From contig JAJEHX010000010.1 of NCBI GenBank assembly GCA_022823465.1, positions 1 to 64,000 on the forward strand: 64,000 nucleotides of DNA. Direction: 5' to 3'. This document shows positions 1 to 10,171 of this stretch, piece after piece. The notes beneath the pieces are model-generated. The model was not told the DNA's origin, searched no databases, and saw nothing but the letters and a program-made list of their open reading frames with translations. A program made the translations under genes and the position numbers. How positions within the stretch are numbered: position 1 is the first letter of the stretch; each line of letters begins with the position of its first letter. This DNA is from Candidatus Latescibacterota bacterium. Lineage in GTDB: Bacteria > JAAXHH01.

Positions 1-1
1 C

Positions 2-844
2 GGCGAAACCGTGCAGCTTGCAGCAGTCGTACTGGATCAGCACGAGAACGTGATGGCTGACGTGGCCGTTACCTGGTCGAGCGGAGACGAGGCTGTGGCG
101 ACCGTGGACGCGGACGGCCTGGTGACCGCGGTGGATAACGGCATGGCGAAAATCACCGCGCAGGCCGGAGACGCCATGGGAAGTGCGGCGATCACAGTCG
201 CCCAGGTCCCGGTCAGCATCACTATAGAAGTTGCAGCCAGCGCCACCACCACCCTGACCGCCATCGGAGAAACCTTGCAGCTCATGGTTTCCGTCAGCGA
301 TGCGAACGACAACCCCATTGCCGAACCGGCCGTTATGTGGACGAGCAGTGACGAAGCCGTGGTGACCGTGGACGGGGAGGGATTGGTAACGGCGGTGGGC
401 AACGGCATGGCCGACGTTTCGGCTACGGCTGGCGACGTGTCGGATATGGTGGGCATTACGGTGATGGTTACGGTGGAAGAAGTCACCTACGCCCCGTGGG
501 TAGGAGTGAGGGTTGAGCGCGGTAAGTTGATATTCAGCTCATCAATAGGTGCAATAGAACTAACAGGCTGTTTCACTGAACATCCTCTCCTCGGAATTTT
601 GCTCCCCCCGGGCGGAATTAAAAACTGGAATGCTCCGACTGGAGACAATCTTACTGTCCATTATTCCGTATGGCAGACAAGAGCCGATATGGACAGCCCG
701 TGGAACGAAGTGGGTACCAGGGTGATGTATAATGCTTGCGCATATAATCCCGATGAAGCCGGTGAGTATCGACTGGTCGGAGACATTACGCTCAACGGAG
801 AAAGAGAATTACGCCGCAGTGAGAATACGTTTACCGTCCCATGA
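2..844 (+). CDS. Big2-type Ig-like repeat protein, 5' end missing
   Basis: The reading frame is open to the left edge, so the true start lies outside the window. What remains holds two bacterial Ig-like (Big_2) repeats of about 75 residues. Each has the typical order: GET-LQL near the start, W(S/T)S(G/S)DEAV(A/V)TVD in the middle, then G-LVTAV-NGMA and a closing GITV strand. A roughly 125-residue C-terminal part without a recognised domain follows; it has two Cys residues and may be a separate beta-rich domain. Big2 repeats are usually stalks of exported or surface adhesins, so an extracytoplasmic location is likely, although the signal peptide would lie upstream. The two repeats are similar in DNA as well as protein. 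The gene is isolated from the next by about 185 nt. Confidence 0.8.
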   Translation, partial: GETVQLAAVVLDQHENVMADVAVTWSSGDEAVATVDADGLVTAVDNGMAKITAQAGDAMGSAAITVAQVPVSITIEVAASATTTLTAIGETLQLMVSVSDANDNPIAEPAVMWTSSDEAVVTVDGEGLVTAVGNGMADVSATAGDVSDMVGITVMVTVEEVTYAPWVGVRVERGKLIFSSSIGAIELTGCFTEHPLLGILLPPGGIKNWNAPTGDNLTVHYSVWQTRADMDSPWNEVGTRVMYNACAYNPDEAGEYRLVGDITLNGERELRRSENTFTVP

Positions 845-1029
845 CCGCCGCGGGATCGTGTAACGTTCGTTTCGCACAGCAATAGTTTCATACACGCAAC
901 CTTAAAGGGGATCGGCGGGTCAAATCCGTAGATCCCCTTTCCGTTCCGCCGGGCATGTGACTCCCCCGGACCGTGACAACTGTATACAACCGCAGTGTAC
1001 ATCCGTGAGACACGGGAGTTGATGCGGCC

Positions 1030-3402
1030 ATGCTGAAGAACCACCTCGTCATCGCCCTTCGGCACCTCTTCGGCAACAAGGGCTACTTCTTCATCAACAC
1101 GCTGGGCCTGTCCATGGGCCTCGCTTGCAGCCTGCTGGTCTTCCTCTTCGTCCGGCACGAGTGGACTTACGATGCCTTTCACGAGAAGGCGGACCGGATC
1201 TACCGGGTCGTAGTCGGCGGATCGGGATTCGGCGACAACCCATTTGTAAGTGCGAATACCCCCCTTCCTCTCGCTAATGCCTTGAAACAGCAGTATCCGC
1301 AGGTGATCCGTTCCGTTCGAATACGACAAAGGAATTCCGAAATTCGCGTCGGAGAGGACATCTTTCGAAAAGAGAATGTCCTGTTCTGCGATCCATCCAT
1401 CTTCGAGATGTTCTCCTTTCCGATAATCGAAGGCGATCCAGAGACGGCACTGGACGATGTGAATTCCGTGGTAATCAGCCGGTCTGCCGCGGCAAAGTAC
1501 TTTGGGCTGACGAGCCCACTGGGCAGGCAACTTATGGTCGAAGACGTGCTCTTGACCATAACCGGCGTGGCGAAGAACGGTCCGGTCAATTCCAGTATTC
1601 GGTTCGATCTGATTATTCCGACAGGTAAAATGCCCCAAATTGACCCCTGGACTTCAAATGCCATCGGCAACTGGAATTACTCGCTCACGACAACGTTCAT
1701 TGAACTTCCGGTACCGGAAATGGTCGGGTCGCTCGAAAGTCAACTGCCGGATTTCGTGCAAACCCACTATCCGGGCTCGGAGTCGCTGTATATGAGATTG
1801 CAGCCCATAACCGACATGTACCTCGACCCTGAAGTGCAAGGCGGCCCGGGACCCACCAGCGACCCCAACCGGTCCTACCTCCTGATATGCACGGCCCTTC
1901 TCGTCCTCTTCATCGCCTGTGCCAACTTCATGAATCTGGCCATCTGCCGTTCATCCACGCGGGCGAAGGAAGTCGGATTGCGGAAGGTCTTCGGCGCGCA
2001 CAGGACACAGGTTATCACGCAACACCTCGGAGAAACCGCGGTGCTGTGCTGCTTTGCCCTGGCGCTCGGCGTCATACTGGCCCACCTGTTCCTGCCGGTA
2101 TTCAACATGCTGGCGGGGAGGTCTCTCGCCCTCGAGTATCTTTTCAGTGGCTCCATGGTCGCCGCGCTGCTGGCGCTGACCGGACTGGTGGCCGTGGTGT
2201 CCGGCAGCTATCCTTCCCTGGTACTCTCCCGGTTCAATCCCATCGCCGTGTTCAGGCGCCAGGTTCAGATCGGCGGCCCCAACCTGTTCATCCGCGGCCT
2301 GATGGTCGTTCAGTTCGGCCTGTCCGCGTTGCTCGTCATTGCCATTATCGTCATGACCCGGCAGTTGGACTTCGTCCGAACGGGTGATCTCGGATTCAAC
2401 CCGAAAAACGTCGTCGTCATTCCGTCCGCGCCCGGTTCCAGCTTCTACGAGGTGTACCGAAACAGGATTATCGCGTACGAGGACATACTCTTGGTGTCCG
2501 GCGCGTCGACCAGTATGGGACAGGGGCGAGGCGAAATCGTAGGCGCCTCTACCGATGAGGATGGAAACGCGCTGGAAGCGTTCCTCTATTCGGCGGAATA
2601 CGATTATCTGAGTACACTTGAGCTGAGGCTGGTATCGGGCCGGGATTTCTCGAGGGAATTCGGGAGCGACGAGGGCGAATCGTGCATCATCAACGAGGCC
2701 GCAGCACGGAAACTGGGATGGGAAGAGCCCTTGGGACGAAGGCTGCCCCAGGGTAGAACGGTCATCGGTGTGGTGAGGGATTTCCATTTCCAGTCTATGC
2801 ACGAGGAAATAAAACCGGCCATACTCACCCTCCATACGAAATCCATACAGGGTTTCGTGCCAAATATCGGTGTCATCCTGGTAAGAATCAGCGGCCGGGA
2901 TGTGCCGGGTGCGCTTTCGCTGCTCGAAGAAGCCTGGATGGAAGCCGCGCCTGAAACCCCCTTCGAATATGCCTTCATGGAAGACGATATCGCCCGGTTC
3001 TACGTGGATGAGGCCAACCTGGCGCGTATCTTCACCTATTCGGCGGTGTTTGCCCTGCTGATCGCCTGCCTGGGCGTGTACGGCCTGGTATCGCTGGAAG
3101 TCGCTCGCCGCACGCGAGAGGTCGGCATCCGCAAGGTAATGGGCGCCGCCGTATCGGACATCATGGGCCTGATATCGAAACAGTTCGTCTATCTTGTGCT
3201 GATCGCGAACGTCCTCGCCTGGCCCGCGGCCTGGTGGCTCATGAACGAGTGGCTGGCCGACTTCGCCTACCGAACGGAAATCGGCGTCGGCCCCTTCATC
3301 GCGGCGGGTGTCGTCATCCTGGCCATTACCCTGCTCACCGTCAGCCTGCAGACCTTCCGAAGCGCCCTGGCCAACCCGGCGGACACCTTGGGACGCGAGT
3401 AG
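1030..3402 (+). CDS. ABC transporter permease, MacB/FtsX type
   Basis: A 790-residue membrane protein with the double MacB-periplasmic-core plus FtsX architecture. A first membrane helix (about residues 20-42) follows an N-terminal LRHLFGNKGYFFINTLGLS motif typical of the family. A large periplasmic core comes next, then three helices (about 280-400), a second core and a last set of three helices. The cytoplasmic coupling motif occurs twice, as RAKEVGLRKVFGA and RTREVGIRKVMGA, marking two FtsX domains. Such permeases work with a MacB-like ATPase to move lipoproteins, peptides or drugs across the envelope mechanically. No ATPase gene is next to it here, so the partner must be elsewhere. Substrate unknown. 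Confidence 0.9.
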   Translation: MLKNHLVIALRHLFGNKGYFFINTLGLSMGLACSLLVFLFVRHEWTYDAFHEKADRIYRVVVGGSGFGDNPFVSANTPLPLANALKQQYPQVIRSVRIRQRNSEIRVGEDIFRKENVLFCDPSIFEMFSFPIIEGDPETALDDVNSVVISRSAAAKYFGLTSPLGRQLMVEDVLLTITGVAKNGPVNSSIRFDLIIPTGKMPQIDPWTSNAIGNWNYSLTTTFIELPVPEMVGSLESQLPDFVQTHYPGSESLYMRLQPITDMYLDPEVQGGPGPTSDPNRSYLLICTALLVLFIACANFMNLAICRSSTRAKEVGLRKVFGAHRTQVITQHLGETAVLCCFALALGVILAHLFLPVFNMLAGRSLALEYLFSGSMVAALLALTGLVAVVSGSYPSLVLSRFNPIAVFRRQVQIGGPNLFIRGLMVVQFGLSALLVIAIIVMTRQLDFVRTGDLGFNPKNVVVIPSAPGSSFYEVYRNRIIAYEDILLVSGASTSMGQGRGEIVGASTDEDGNALEAFLYSAEYDYLSTLELRLVSGRDFSREFGSDEGESCIINEAAARKLGWEEPLGRRLPQGRTVIGVVRDFHFQSMHEEIKPAILTLHTKSIQGFVPNIGVILVRISGRDVPGALSLLEEAWMEAAPETPFEYAFMEDDIARFYVDEANLARIFTYSAVFALLIACLGVYGLVSLEVARRTREVGIRKVMGAAVSDIMGLISKQFVYLVLIANVLAWPAAWWLMNEWLADFAYRTEIGVGPFIAAGVVILAITLLTVSLQTFRSALANPADTLGRE

Positions 3403-3493
3403 ACGGTTTCTGTCGGATACCCCGGTTGACCGGATCGAAAACCTGGTTTAGTTTCCAAATGTTGCCAGTATTGGCGGGTACACGTCTCATCGT

Positions 3494-5944
3494 ATGCTGC
3501 ACACCTCAGATTGGATGATTGTCGTGACCAGATTCCGCTTACTCCTCGTGACGGCCTTGCTGATTTGTCCGCTGCAGGGTCATGCCCAGGCCCTGCCTGC
3601 ATCTGCGAATCCAGTTCCCGAAACACACCACTCCGCGGCCCTGGAAGCGGGCAAGGCGCTGTACGAAGATGAACGGCTCAGGGAAGCGCTGGCGCTGTTT
3701 CAGGAGGCGGTTGAGGAGGACGGCCGCTCGGCGCCCGCCCATTACTGGCGGGGCATGGCCCGGTACGAGCTTGGAGAATACCGGAAGGCGGTGAGTTCCT
3801 TCAAGCGCGCGGTCCAGCTAGACGGGAAGTGGGGGTCTGGCTACGCGGGACTGGGCAAGTCCTATTTGCAGATAAAACACCGAAGACTGGATGCGCGTCA
3901 CGCCTTGCGCACGGCGGCCAGGCTATCGCCGGACGACCCGGAAATCCAGTACCACCTGGGTATCGCCCATATGAATCCGCGGAGGACCGACCAGATTGTC
4001 GGCGGCAAAAGGGACGGCCGGTCCTTCTTCCTCAAGGCGGCGGTATTGGATCCTGCCCATCCCGATGCGTTTTTCCAGATCGGCCGCTGTTACGAACGGC
4101 CCGAGTCGCCTGAATTCGACAATGCGATGGCGGCCTACGTCGCTCAGTTCAGGGTTAATCCCGACCATTACGACGCACTCGGCCGTTTCGTCTATCTTAC
4201 CCTGCTTACCGAAAAGTACGGCCTGGCCGTGGAACTGCTCGAACGGGCCGGAGTCGACCTGGTAGAATCGGGTTCAGCTGCAGTCCAGCCCCTGCTGACG
4301 CGATTCAGCGCGCTTTCCGAAGACTCGAAGTCACGACCCGACTTGCTGCATGAGGTCTATGAGACGTACTTTTCCCTTCTTGACCCGGACGAAAAGGAAG
4401 TCTACCGGGACCTGGCGCACGTAGCTCCTCCTGACGAACTGGCATCCTGGATGGAGGCCGGCGGAAAGGAACGCGATGCGCGCTGGCATGCCTTCTGGAA
4501 CGCCAGGGATTCGAACCCCGCCACCGTGACGAACGAACGCCTCGTAGAACATTACCGGCGTGTAACGTATGCCCGGTACCATTTTTCCCAGGGCCAACAC
4601 CCCTATGACCGCCGCGGCGAGATATACGTCCGTTACGGTGAACCGGAAAACCGCCGCGGCGACGTCTTTATCGCGGACCGGAACGCCTATCAATCGGCCG
4701 CGATTTCCGATGAGCCGGAAGTGGATGCGATCCGAGAGCAGAATAACCGGTTCGGTTATCAATTGAGCGTTGACCGAGGCTACTTGACGATCGTCGTGCC
4801 CGAGGAGGTATCCGAAGAAGAATTGGTCAACAGTGGCGGCGTGCTGGCCGACGGAATCGTTGCATCACTTGTGGACCTTGCCCGACAGAGGGAGAGAAAA
4901 CTGATGGGGGCGGGATACGCTACCGAAAGCTGGGTTTACGCCCGGTACGGCCTGGAACTGTTCTTCGTCGACCAGTTCGGCGGGGGCAGGTTCGATTACC
5001 CGTGGGGAAACCTGCTCACTAACCAGCAGGAAATGGTTCGACAGGAACGGTTCAGTCCGCGTCGGCTCGCCGAGGAACTTATCGCGGAAGCACCGGAGGA
5101 ATACCTGCACGACCTTGGCGGAGACCCCCTCGAGTACGCCTTCGACGCCGTGACCTTCAGAACGGATAACGGTGCGACGGAACTGGACCTTTCATACAGC
5201 ATACCCGTATGGCAATTCGGCGAGGTGTCGGACGGTAGAGGGAACAGGACCAGGCTGGCGCATCTGGTCACGTTGCGCGATTCGACTATGACCCCGCAGT
5301 TCACCCACGAGTTCGGTTTCGGTCCCTTCGACCGACCGAAGCGAGTGATGGCTGCATCCCAGGTAAAAGTCCCGGTCTATACCTTGCCCGAGAGCGTCGT
5401 GGCGCCGCCGGGACGCTTCACGCTGGCGGTCCAGGTGCGGGACGAAACGTCGCAGCGGATCGGGGTGTATCGTAAGCCGGTCACCCTGTCCGACTACAGC
5501 GGCGAAGAGCTGCTCATCAGCGATCTCAAGCTGGCCACCCTCATTGCGCCATCGGGCGTACAGGGACCTTTTGTACGCAAGGGGTTGAACATCACGCCGA
5601 ACCCGGGACGGCTATATATCCGCGGGAGCCCCGTTTACGTCTATTACGAGATATACAATCTCGGCCTGGACGAGGAGAAGAGAACGGAGTACGAAATCCT
5701 CTACGAGATCAGGCCCCTGGAGCGCAATGAAACGCGTAGCTGGTCGGCCCGCAGGCAAAGAGACATGCAGGCGGTGATGATGGCCTTCGCGGGAGAAGGG
5801 TTTTCGACCGAAGATCATGAGTACACGTCATTGGATACCAGTGGTCTGCCGGCGGGTGAATACGTACTTACCGTCACGTTTACAGACCTGAACGCCGAAA
5901 GTTCCGTATCCAAATCGGTCAACTTCCTGGTTATGGAACGGTAG
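3494..5944 (+). CDS. Exported TPR protein with GWxTD-like domain
   Basis: An 816-residue protein. A hydrophobic segment ending in GHAQA looks like a cleavable signal peptide; it fits better with the internal ATG at 3515 (MIVVTRFR) than with the first ATG. Residues about 45-260 form tetratricopeptide repeats (for example AHYWRGMARYELGEYRKAV). The middle carries a GWxTD-like segment: W-HAFW near 335, then YDRRGEIYVRYGEPENRR. That last motif is the hallmark of GWxTD proteins, which occur in Bacteroidetes, Acidobacteria, Gemmatimonadetes and related groups and have no established biochemical role. The C-terminal third is beta-rich. Probably periplasmic. Monocistronic as far as can be seen. Confidence 0.8.
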   Translation: MLHTSDWMIVVTRFRLLLVTALLICPLQGHAQALPASANPVPETHHSAALEAGKALYEDERLREALALFQEAVEEDGRSAPAHYWRGMARYELGEYRKAVSSFKRAVQLDGKWGSGYAGLGKSYLQIKHRRLDARHALRTAARLSPDDPEIQYHLGIAHMNPRRTDQIVGGKRDGRSFFLKAAVLDPAHPDAFFQIGRCYERPESPEFDNAMAAYVAQFRVNPDHYDALGRFVYLTLLTEKYGLAVELLERAGVDLVESGSAAVQPLLTRFSALSEDSKSRPDLLHEVYETYFSLLDPDEKEVYRDLAHVAPPDELASWMEAGGKERDARWHAFWNARDSNPATVTNERLVEHYRRVTYARYHFSQGQHPYDRRGEIYVRYGEPENRRGDVFIADRNAYQSAAISDEPEVDAIREQNNRFGYQLSVDRGYLTIVVPEEVSEEELVNSGGVLADGIVASLVDLARQRERKLMGAGYATESWVYARYGLELFFVDQFGGGRFDYPWGNLLTNQQEMVRQERFSPRRLAEELIAEAPEEYLHDLGGDPLEYAFDAVTFRTDNGATELDLSYSIPVWQFGEVSDGRGNRTRLAHLVTLRDSTMTPQFTHEFGFGPFDRPKRVMAASQVKVPVYTLPESVVAPPGRFTLAVQVRDETSQRIGVYRKPVTLSDYSGEELLISDLKLATLIAPSGVQGPFVRKGLNITPNPGRLYIRGSPVYVYYEIYNLGLDEEKRTEYEILYEIRPLERNETRSWSARRQRDMQAVMMAFAGEGFSTEDHEYTSLDTSGLPAGEYVLTVTFTDLNAESSVSKSVNFLVMER

Positions 5945-6013
5945 GACGCTCCGTCGCCGCTTTTGCACGCGGCCCGACCTGACTCACTTGAGCCGCTCCC
6001 AGTGCAGGTTCTG

Positions 6014-7129
6014 TCACTTCAGCCGTTCGGGGTTCAGGCACTCCAGGTCCGGAACGACGAACCGCCCGTCCCTCCGGATCACTTCCCCATCGAACTCGAT
6101 GGTCCCGCCGCCGTACTCTGGCGTCTGGATCATGACCATGTCCCAATGGACGGCGGAGCGGTTGCCGTTGTCGGCCTCCTCGTAGGCCTGTCCGGGCGTG
6201 AAGTGATAGGACCCGGCGATCTTCTCGTCGAAGAGGATATCCAGCATGGGCGTGGTGATGTGGGGATTGAAGCCGATGGCGAATTCGCCGATGTAGCGGG
6301 CCCCCTCGTCGGTGTCGAAGATTTCGTTGAGCTTCTCCGTCCGGTTTCCCGTGGCCCCGGTGATCCTGCCGTTTTCAAAACGCAACTCCACGTCCGTAAA
6401 CGTCACGCCGTGATAGAGCGTGGGCGTGTTGAACCGGATGACGCCGTCTACCGAATCGCGTACGGGCGCGGTAAAGCACTCGCCGTCGGGGATGTTGCGG
6501 TCGCCCGAGCACCCCACGGTGGGGATGTCGCGTATGCTGAATGACAGGTCGGTGCCCGGTCCCGTGAGCCGGACGCGGTCGGTGCGGTCCATGCGTTCCT
6601 TCAGCGGTGCGAGCGCCCGTTCCATCTTGCCGTAATCCAGCGTGCACACGTCGAAGAAGAAGTCCTCGAAGGCCTCGGTGCTCATGCCGGCCTGCTGCGC
6701 CATGGAGGGGGTCGGCCACCGCAGCACCACCCACCGGGTCTTCGGCACCCGCACATCGAAGTGCACGGGCTTGAGCCAGTGTTGTTCGTAGAGCCGCATG
6801 GCCTCGCCCGGCACGTCCGACATCTCCATCACGTTCCGGCTGCCGCGCAGGGCCATGTAGGCCTGCACCCGGTCCATGCGATGGGATTCATGGGCCCCGG
6901 CGGCTTCCATAGCGTCCTCGTCCCCGGCGCGGACCAGTTCCCGCATGACGCGCTGGTGCTTGATGGAGACCAGCGGCACGCCGCCCGCCTCCCGGATCGT
7001 GCGGATCAGCGAGATCACCATATCGTCGGGCACGTCGAAGGCCTCGACGAGCACCCGGTCCCCGGCCTTGATCTTCGTCGAGTGTCCGGTGAGTACTTTG
7101 GCCAGGTCGCCGTATCGTGGGTCGCGCAT
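6014..7129 (-). CDS. M29-type metallo-aminopeptidase (AmpS/AmpT-like)
   Basis: Cytoplasmic leucyl aminopeptidase-like protein of peptidase family M29, 371 residues, close to the usual length. Landmarks in order are VEAFDVPD near the N terminus, GDRNIPDGECFTAP (metal-ligand Glu), IGEFAIGFNPHI (Glu and His) and SAVHWDMVM (His and Asp). These supply the two-metal site expected of the family. I chose the ATG reading MRDPRYGD because an ACGGAG ribosome site lies about 9 nt upstream; an in-frame upstream ATG would add 11 residues but lacks one. Convergent with the GWxTD gene on the plus strand. It would release N-terminal residues from peptides. Confidence 0.85.
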   Translation of the reverse strand: MRDPRYGDLAKVLTGHSTKIKAGDRVLVEAFDVPDDMVISLIRTIREAGGVPLVSIKHQRVMRELVRAGDEDAMEAAGAHESHRMDRVQAYMALRGSRNVMEMSDVPGEAMRLYEQHWLKPVHFDVRVPKTRWVVLRWPTPSMAQQAGMSTEAFEDFFFDVCTLDYGKMERALAPLKERMDRTDRVRLTGPGTDLSFSIRDIPTVGCSGDRNIPDGECFTAPVRDSVDGVIRFNTPTLYHGVTFTDVELRFENGRITGATGNRTEKLNEIFDTDEGARYIGEFAIGFNPHITTPMLDILFDEKIAGSYHFTPGQAYEEADNGNRSAVHWDMVMIQTPEYGGGTIEFDGEVIRRDGRFVVPDLECLNPERLK

Positions 7130-7274
7130 GGGTGTTTGATCTCCGTGGGTTGAGTATTGCAATTGTTCAGGTTGAGCGGCTGGATGCGTGTCGCCCGGGT
7201 TAATCGCAGGACGAGTGCCGCCCGTCCGTGTCCGCCACCCGAGTCCGCCGCTTCACGCACGATTCGCCCCGGCG

Positions 7275-9119
7275 TCACTCCTCGACGCGACCGGGCGACA
7301 CGTCCAACGCGCCGGACGCCGATATCCTGACCAGCATGGAATCTTCGGGGTCGAAGGCCAGGCGCACCGTCCGCTCCCGGCCGTTGACGTGGAGGACAAC
7401 CTCCCGTTCGACCAACCCGGTGGAACGCCAGCCCTCGTAGGCCATGGGGTACCTGATCCGCTTCGTATCGGGATGGGCGAAGAAGATATGATAGCCGTCG
7501 TCGACTACCCGGCACCAGAATTCAGGGGCGTCCCGGCCGCTCACGAGCGGAGGATGGCGCAGCGCCGCACCGGGATCCGTAGTGACCGAGGACTGGCGCA
7601 TCAGTTCCCCGAGGCGATCTTCGTAGTCCGCTGGCGGACGATGGCCAGGCGCGGCGGGCCGGCGCGGGACGCAGATCCGGGCGCCCTCCCTGGCCAGCCG
7701 TAGCAGCGCCGAAAGGGCTTCGGCGTCCAGCCATTCCACGTCCACGTAGATCGCGGTAAATTCGGCCTCGCCGTATCGTACGCGCCCGGCCTCCACCACC
7801 GCCTCCGCCAGAAAAGGCGTCGAAATCCAGAGGGGATGGTATCCGAGTAGCGCACCGGGCCGTTCGACGGTCTGCAGTTCCCAGTAATAGTTGGCGGCCG
7901 GTCCGCGCCGCTCCTCGGGCAGCATGTGACGCATCCAGTGGTCTTCCAGCGGGAGGTACACCGCCAGGTCGGTGTAGGTCCTGCCCTGCTTGACGAAATC
8001 GGCGGCCTCCGTCATGTAGGCGTTGAAGGCCGGAAGCCGGCCGGCGAACCCGCTGTCCGGACCGACGTGCGTGGTCGCGTAGAAGGTGTTGTTCCCGCCC
8101 GGCGCGTTGTAGGGCATGCCGTGCCAGACGATGTGGTTGACCCCGTTGGCGAACACCGCGTCCGCCATGAGCTTCATGTCCTCCACCTTCTCCTCGCCGT
8201 GATGGGGCGACGGGGCGGGCCACGGTTCATAGCCGTAGATGCAGGTGAAGGTCTCGCAGGTCACGACGGGCCGCGAGCCCAGGGCCGCCGCCGAGCCGGG
8301 AATGGCCGAGAAGAAGGTCTCGAACAGCAGGGCCTCCGATTCCGGGACGTCCACGAGGGCGAAGGCGGCCAGCAGATCGGCCGGCGCCCCGTGGCACTGC
8401 ACGCGGCTCACGGCGCCGAGACCGTGGCAGATCTCGGCGTAGGGCCTGAAGAAACCCTCGATCGCCGCTTCAGACAGGATCTTCCTGTAGTCGTACCGCA
8501 CGTCGGGATGTTCGTCGATACAGGCCTTGAAGGGTTCCAGGCCGTACCCGAAGCGATCCCGGAAGACCGGGTCCAGGTGGGCGCTCCAGAGCCCCTCCGG
8601 GAAAACCTCCCACGAGTCGGAAAACAGTGCCGAGGTAGTGCCCTGCAGGGCCGGCTTGAGCGCACCGCCTACGTGGCCGGCGTACCGCGCCAGCGCGTCG
8701 GGGTCCAGGTGGTTCAGGATCCGTCCGCGGCCGTAATAGGACAACTCCCAGGATTTCTCGAGCCGCTGGGTCGACGCTCCGCCGAACACCTGTCCCGCGT
8801 CCTCCCCCGGCACGATCGATCCGCCGAAGGGCCAGGACGTGCTGAAGGTAAAGTCGCACCCGATTCCCAGCCGGTCGGCCTCCTCCTTGGCGAGCGCGAC
8901 AAGGCCGGTCCACGCCTCGCTCAGCCAGCGGGGCCCTTCACCCGCACCGGGCTGGGGGTACATGAAGGCGATCTCCACGCCCCCGAATCCGTGGTCCCGC
9001 ACCCATTGCAACTGCGTCCGGACGTCTTCTTCCCGGATATCGTCGTGGAACCACCACCACCGCGTGTACGGGCGGGAGTCCGTGAACGGGCGGTAGGTCC
9101 TGGTCAGTTCGTTCGACAT
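7275..9119 (-). CDS. GH106-like glycoside hydrolase
   Basis: A 614-residue protein. The N terminus has the pattern Y-RWWWF followed by GFGGVEIAFMYP, then FTFSTSWPFGG, as seen in alpha-L-rhamnosidase-related (GH106-like) barrels. A central region has TCETFTCIYGY and NHIVWHGMPYNAPGGNN, typical of an active-site-bearing TIM barrel with a Trp/His/Asn-rich loop. The C-terminal part is probably a beta-sandwich. There is no signal peptide, so a cytoplasmic site is likely unless it is exported another way. The start MSNELTR is preceded by AGGGAG at good distance. About 145 nt separate it from the M29 gene, and the two could be co-transcribed. Substrate not predictable; a rhamnosidase or uronosidase is plausible. 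Confidence 0.7.
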   Translation of the reverse strand: MSNELTRTYRPFTDSRPYTRWWWFHDDIREEDVRTQLQWVRDHGFGGVEIAFMYPQPGAGEGPRWLSEAWTGLVALAKEEADRLGIGCDFTFSTSWPFGGSIVPGEDAGQVFGGASTQRLEKSWELSYYGRGRILNHLDPDALARYAGHVGGALKPALQGTTSALFSDSWEVFPEGLWSAHLDPVFRDRFGYGLEPFKACIDEHPDVRYDYRKILSEAAIEGFFRPYAEICHGLGAVSRVQCHGAPADLLAAFALVDVPESEALLFETFFSAIPGSAAALGSRPVVTCETFTCIYGYEPWPAPSPHHGEEKVEDMKLMADAVFANGVNHIVWHGMPYNAPGGNNTFYATTHVGPDSGFAGRLPAFNAYMTEAADFVKQGRTYTDLAVYLPLEDHWMRHMLPEERRGPAANYYWELQTVERPGALLGYHPLWISTPFLAEAVVEAGRVRYGEAEFTAIYVDVEWLDAEALSALLRLAREGARICVPRRPAAPGHRPPADYEDRLGELMRQSSVTTDPGAALRHPPLVSGRDAPEFWCRVVDDGYHIFFAHPDTKRIRYPMAYEGWRSTGLVEREVVLHVNGRERTVRLAFDPEDSMLVRISASGALDVSPGRVEE

Positions 9120-9364
9120 TTCTGCTCCCTGGATCGATGCATTTGACCCGCATAATCTATACCGGAATACCGCGGCAACCACTATTTTATCTGGAAAAAC
9201 GGGAACGGATCGCGTACCATGCGGGTTCGTGTGAACAGACGGTCAGTCCGGTTCGGCCGAATCGACCTCGTTTTTCTGTCAGCAACCAATTCAAGACGGA
9301 CTGAATTTCATCATCTGGGAGGAACCCGGTCGTCACGCGTTCCACGTCCATCACAGGAGTTTCC

Positions 9365-10147
9365 ATGCAGACCATCGATTTCGCGCGTTCATACTTTACC
9401 TTCCGCGTGGATTCCGAGAAGAAACCGCCGAAGACCGTGACCCGGAAGGTGCCCTATTCTCTCAATAACGCCCGCATTCCAATAGAGGCCAGCCTGACCG
9501 TGAACGAAAAGGCCGGCGGATTCCAGGAAGAATACGTCCTGGGGGTGAGCTGCAAGACCGAACAGGTCGGTGTGGAGCAGGGTATCTGGCACATCCCGAA
9601 CGCCGACTTCAAGCCGATCTTCTCGTCGGACACCTTCATGGCCATCAAGACCTACGAGGTGGCGAACCGGGGCGCAACGCTCTATCCGCCGACGCTGGGC
9701 GAACAGCCCGAACGGCAGATCGTCGCCATCGAGGAGACCTTCGACGACGTCCGGATCGACCTGTCCCGTGTCGACGGCCGCGTCCTGGAGTCGCCCCGGG
9801 CCATTGTCGAGGCCGTCCTGGGCAACGTCCCCTTGAACGCCCGTACGACCATCGAGAACGACCGGTACGCCGCGGTGCTCGAATACCCTATCAAGACGAT
9901 CAATGCCAACGAGCGGGACTGGATCTATCAGCCGGACACGGGCCCGGTGCTGCTGCCGGACCTGTCCCGCGATCCGGAAGAGATGATGGAAGGGATCGAA
10001 CTGGCCTTCGCCGCGTTTAATACGCCAGACTGGGTGGAGTTTATCGTCCGGGTTCCCACGCCGATCGCCGAGGGCGTCAACGTGTATCATTACGCGGAAC
10101 CCGTCCGGATGGACAGCGCCAACGAAGTGCTGGTACCGCGGCACTAA
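9365..10147 (+). CDS. Conserved hypothetical protein
   Basis: A 260-residue soluble protein that I do not recognise. It has no signal peptide or membrane segment, and an AGGAG site lies 5 nt before its ATG. Composition and predicted strand-rich character (SLTVNEKAGGFQEEYVLGVSCKTE and later VEFIVRVPTPIAEG) suggest a beta-structured protein. Its stop is 25 nt from the start of the beta-lactamase-fold gene downstream, which has its own GGGAG site, so the two probably form a short operon. Codon use matches the surrounding core genes. Confidence 0.6.
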   Translation: MQTIDFARSYFTFRVDSEKKPPKTVTRKVPYSLNNARIPIEASLTVNEKAGGFQEEYVLGVSCKTEQVGVEQGIWHIPNADFKPIFSSDTFMAIKTYEVANRGATLYPPTLGEQPERQIVAIEETFDDVRIDLSRVDGRVLESPRAIVEAVLGNVPLNARTTIENDRYAAVLEYPIKTINANERDWIYQPDTGPVLLPDLSRDPEEMMEGIELAFAAFNTPDWVEFIVRVPTPIAEGVNVYHYAEPVRMDSANEVLVPRH

Positions 10148-10171
10148 ACGCACCGGGAGAGGGTCAGCCTC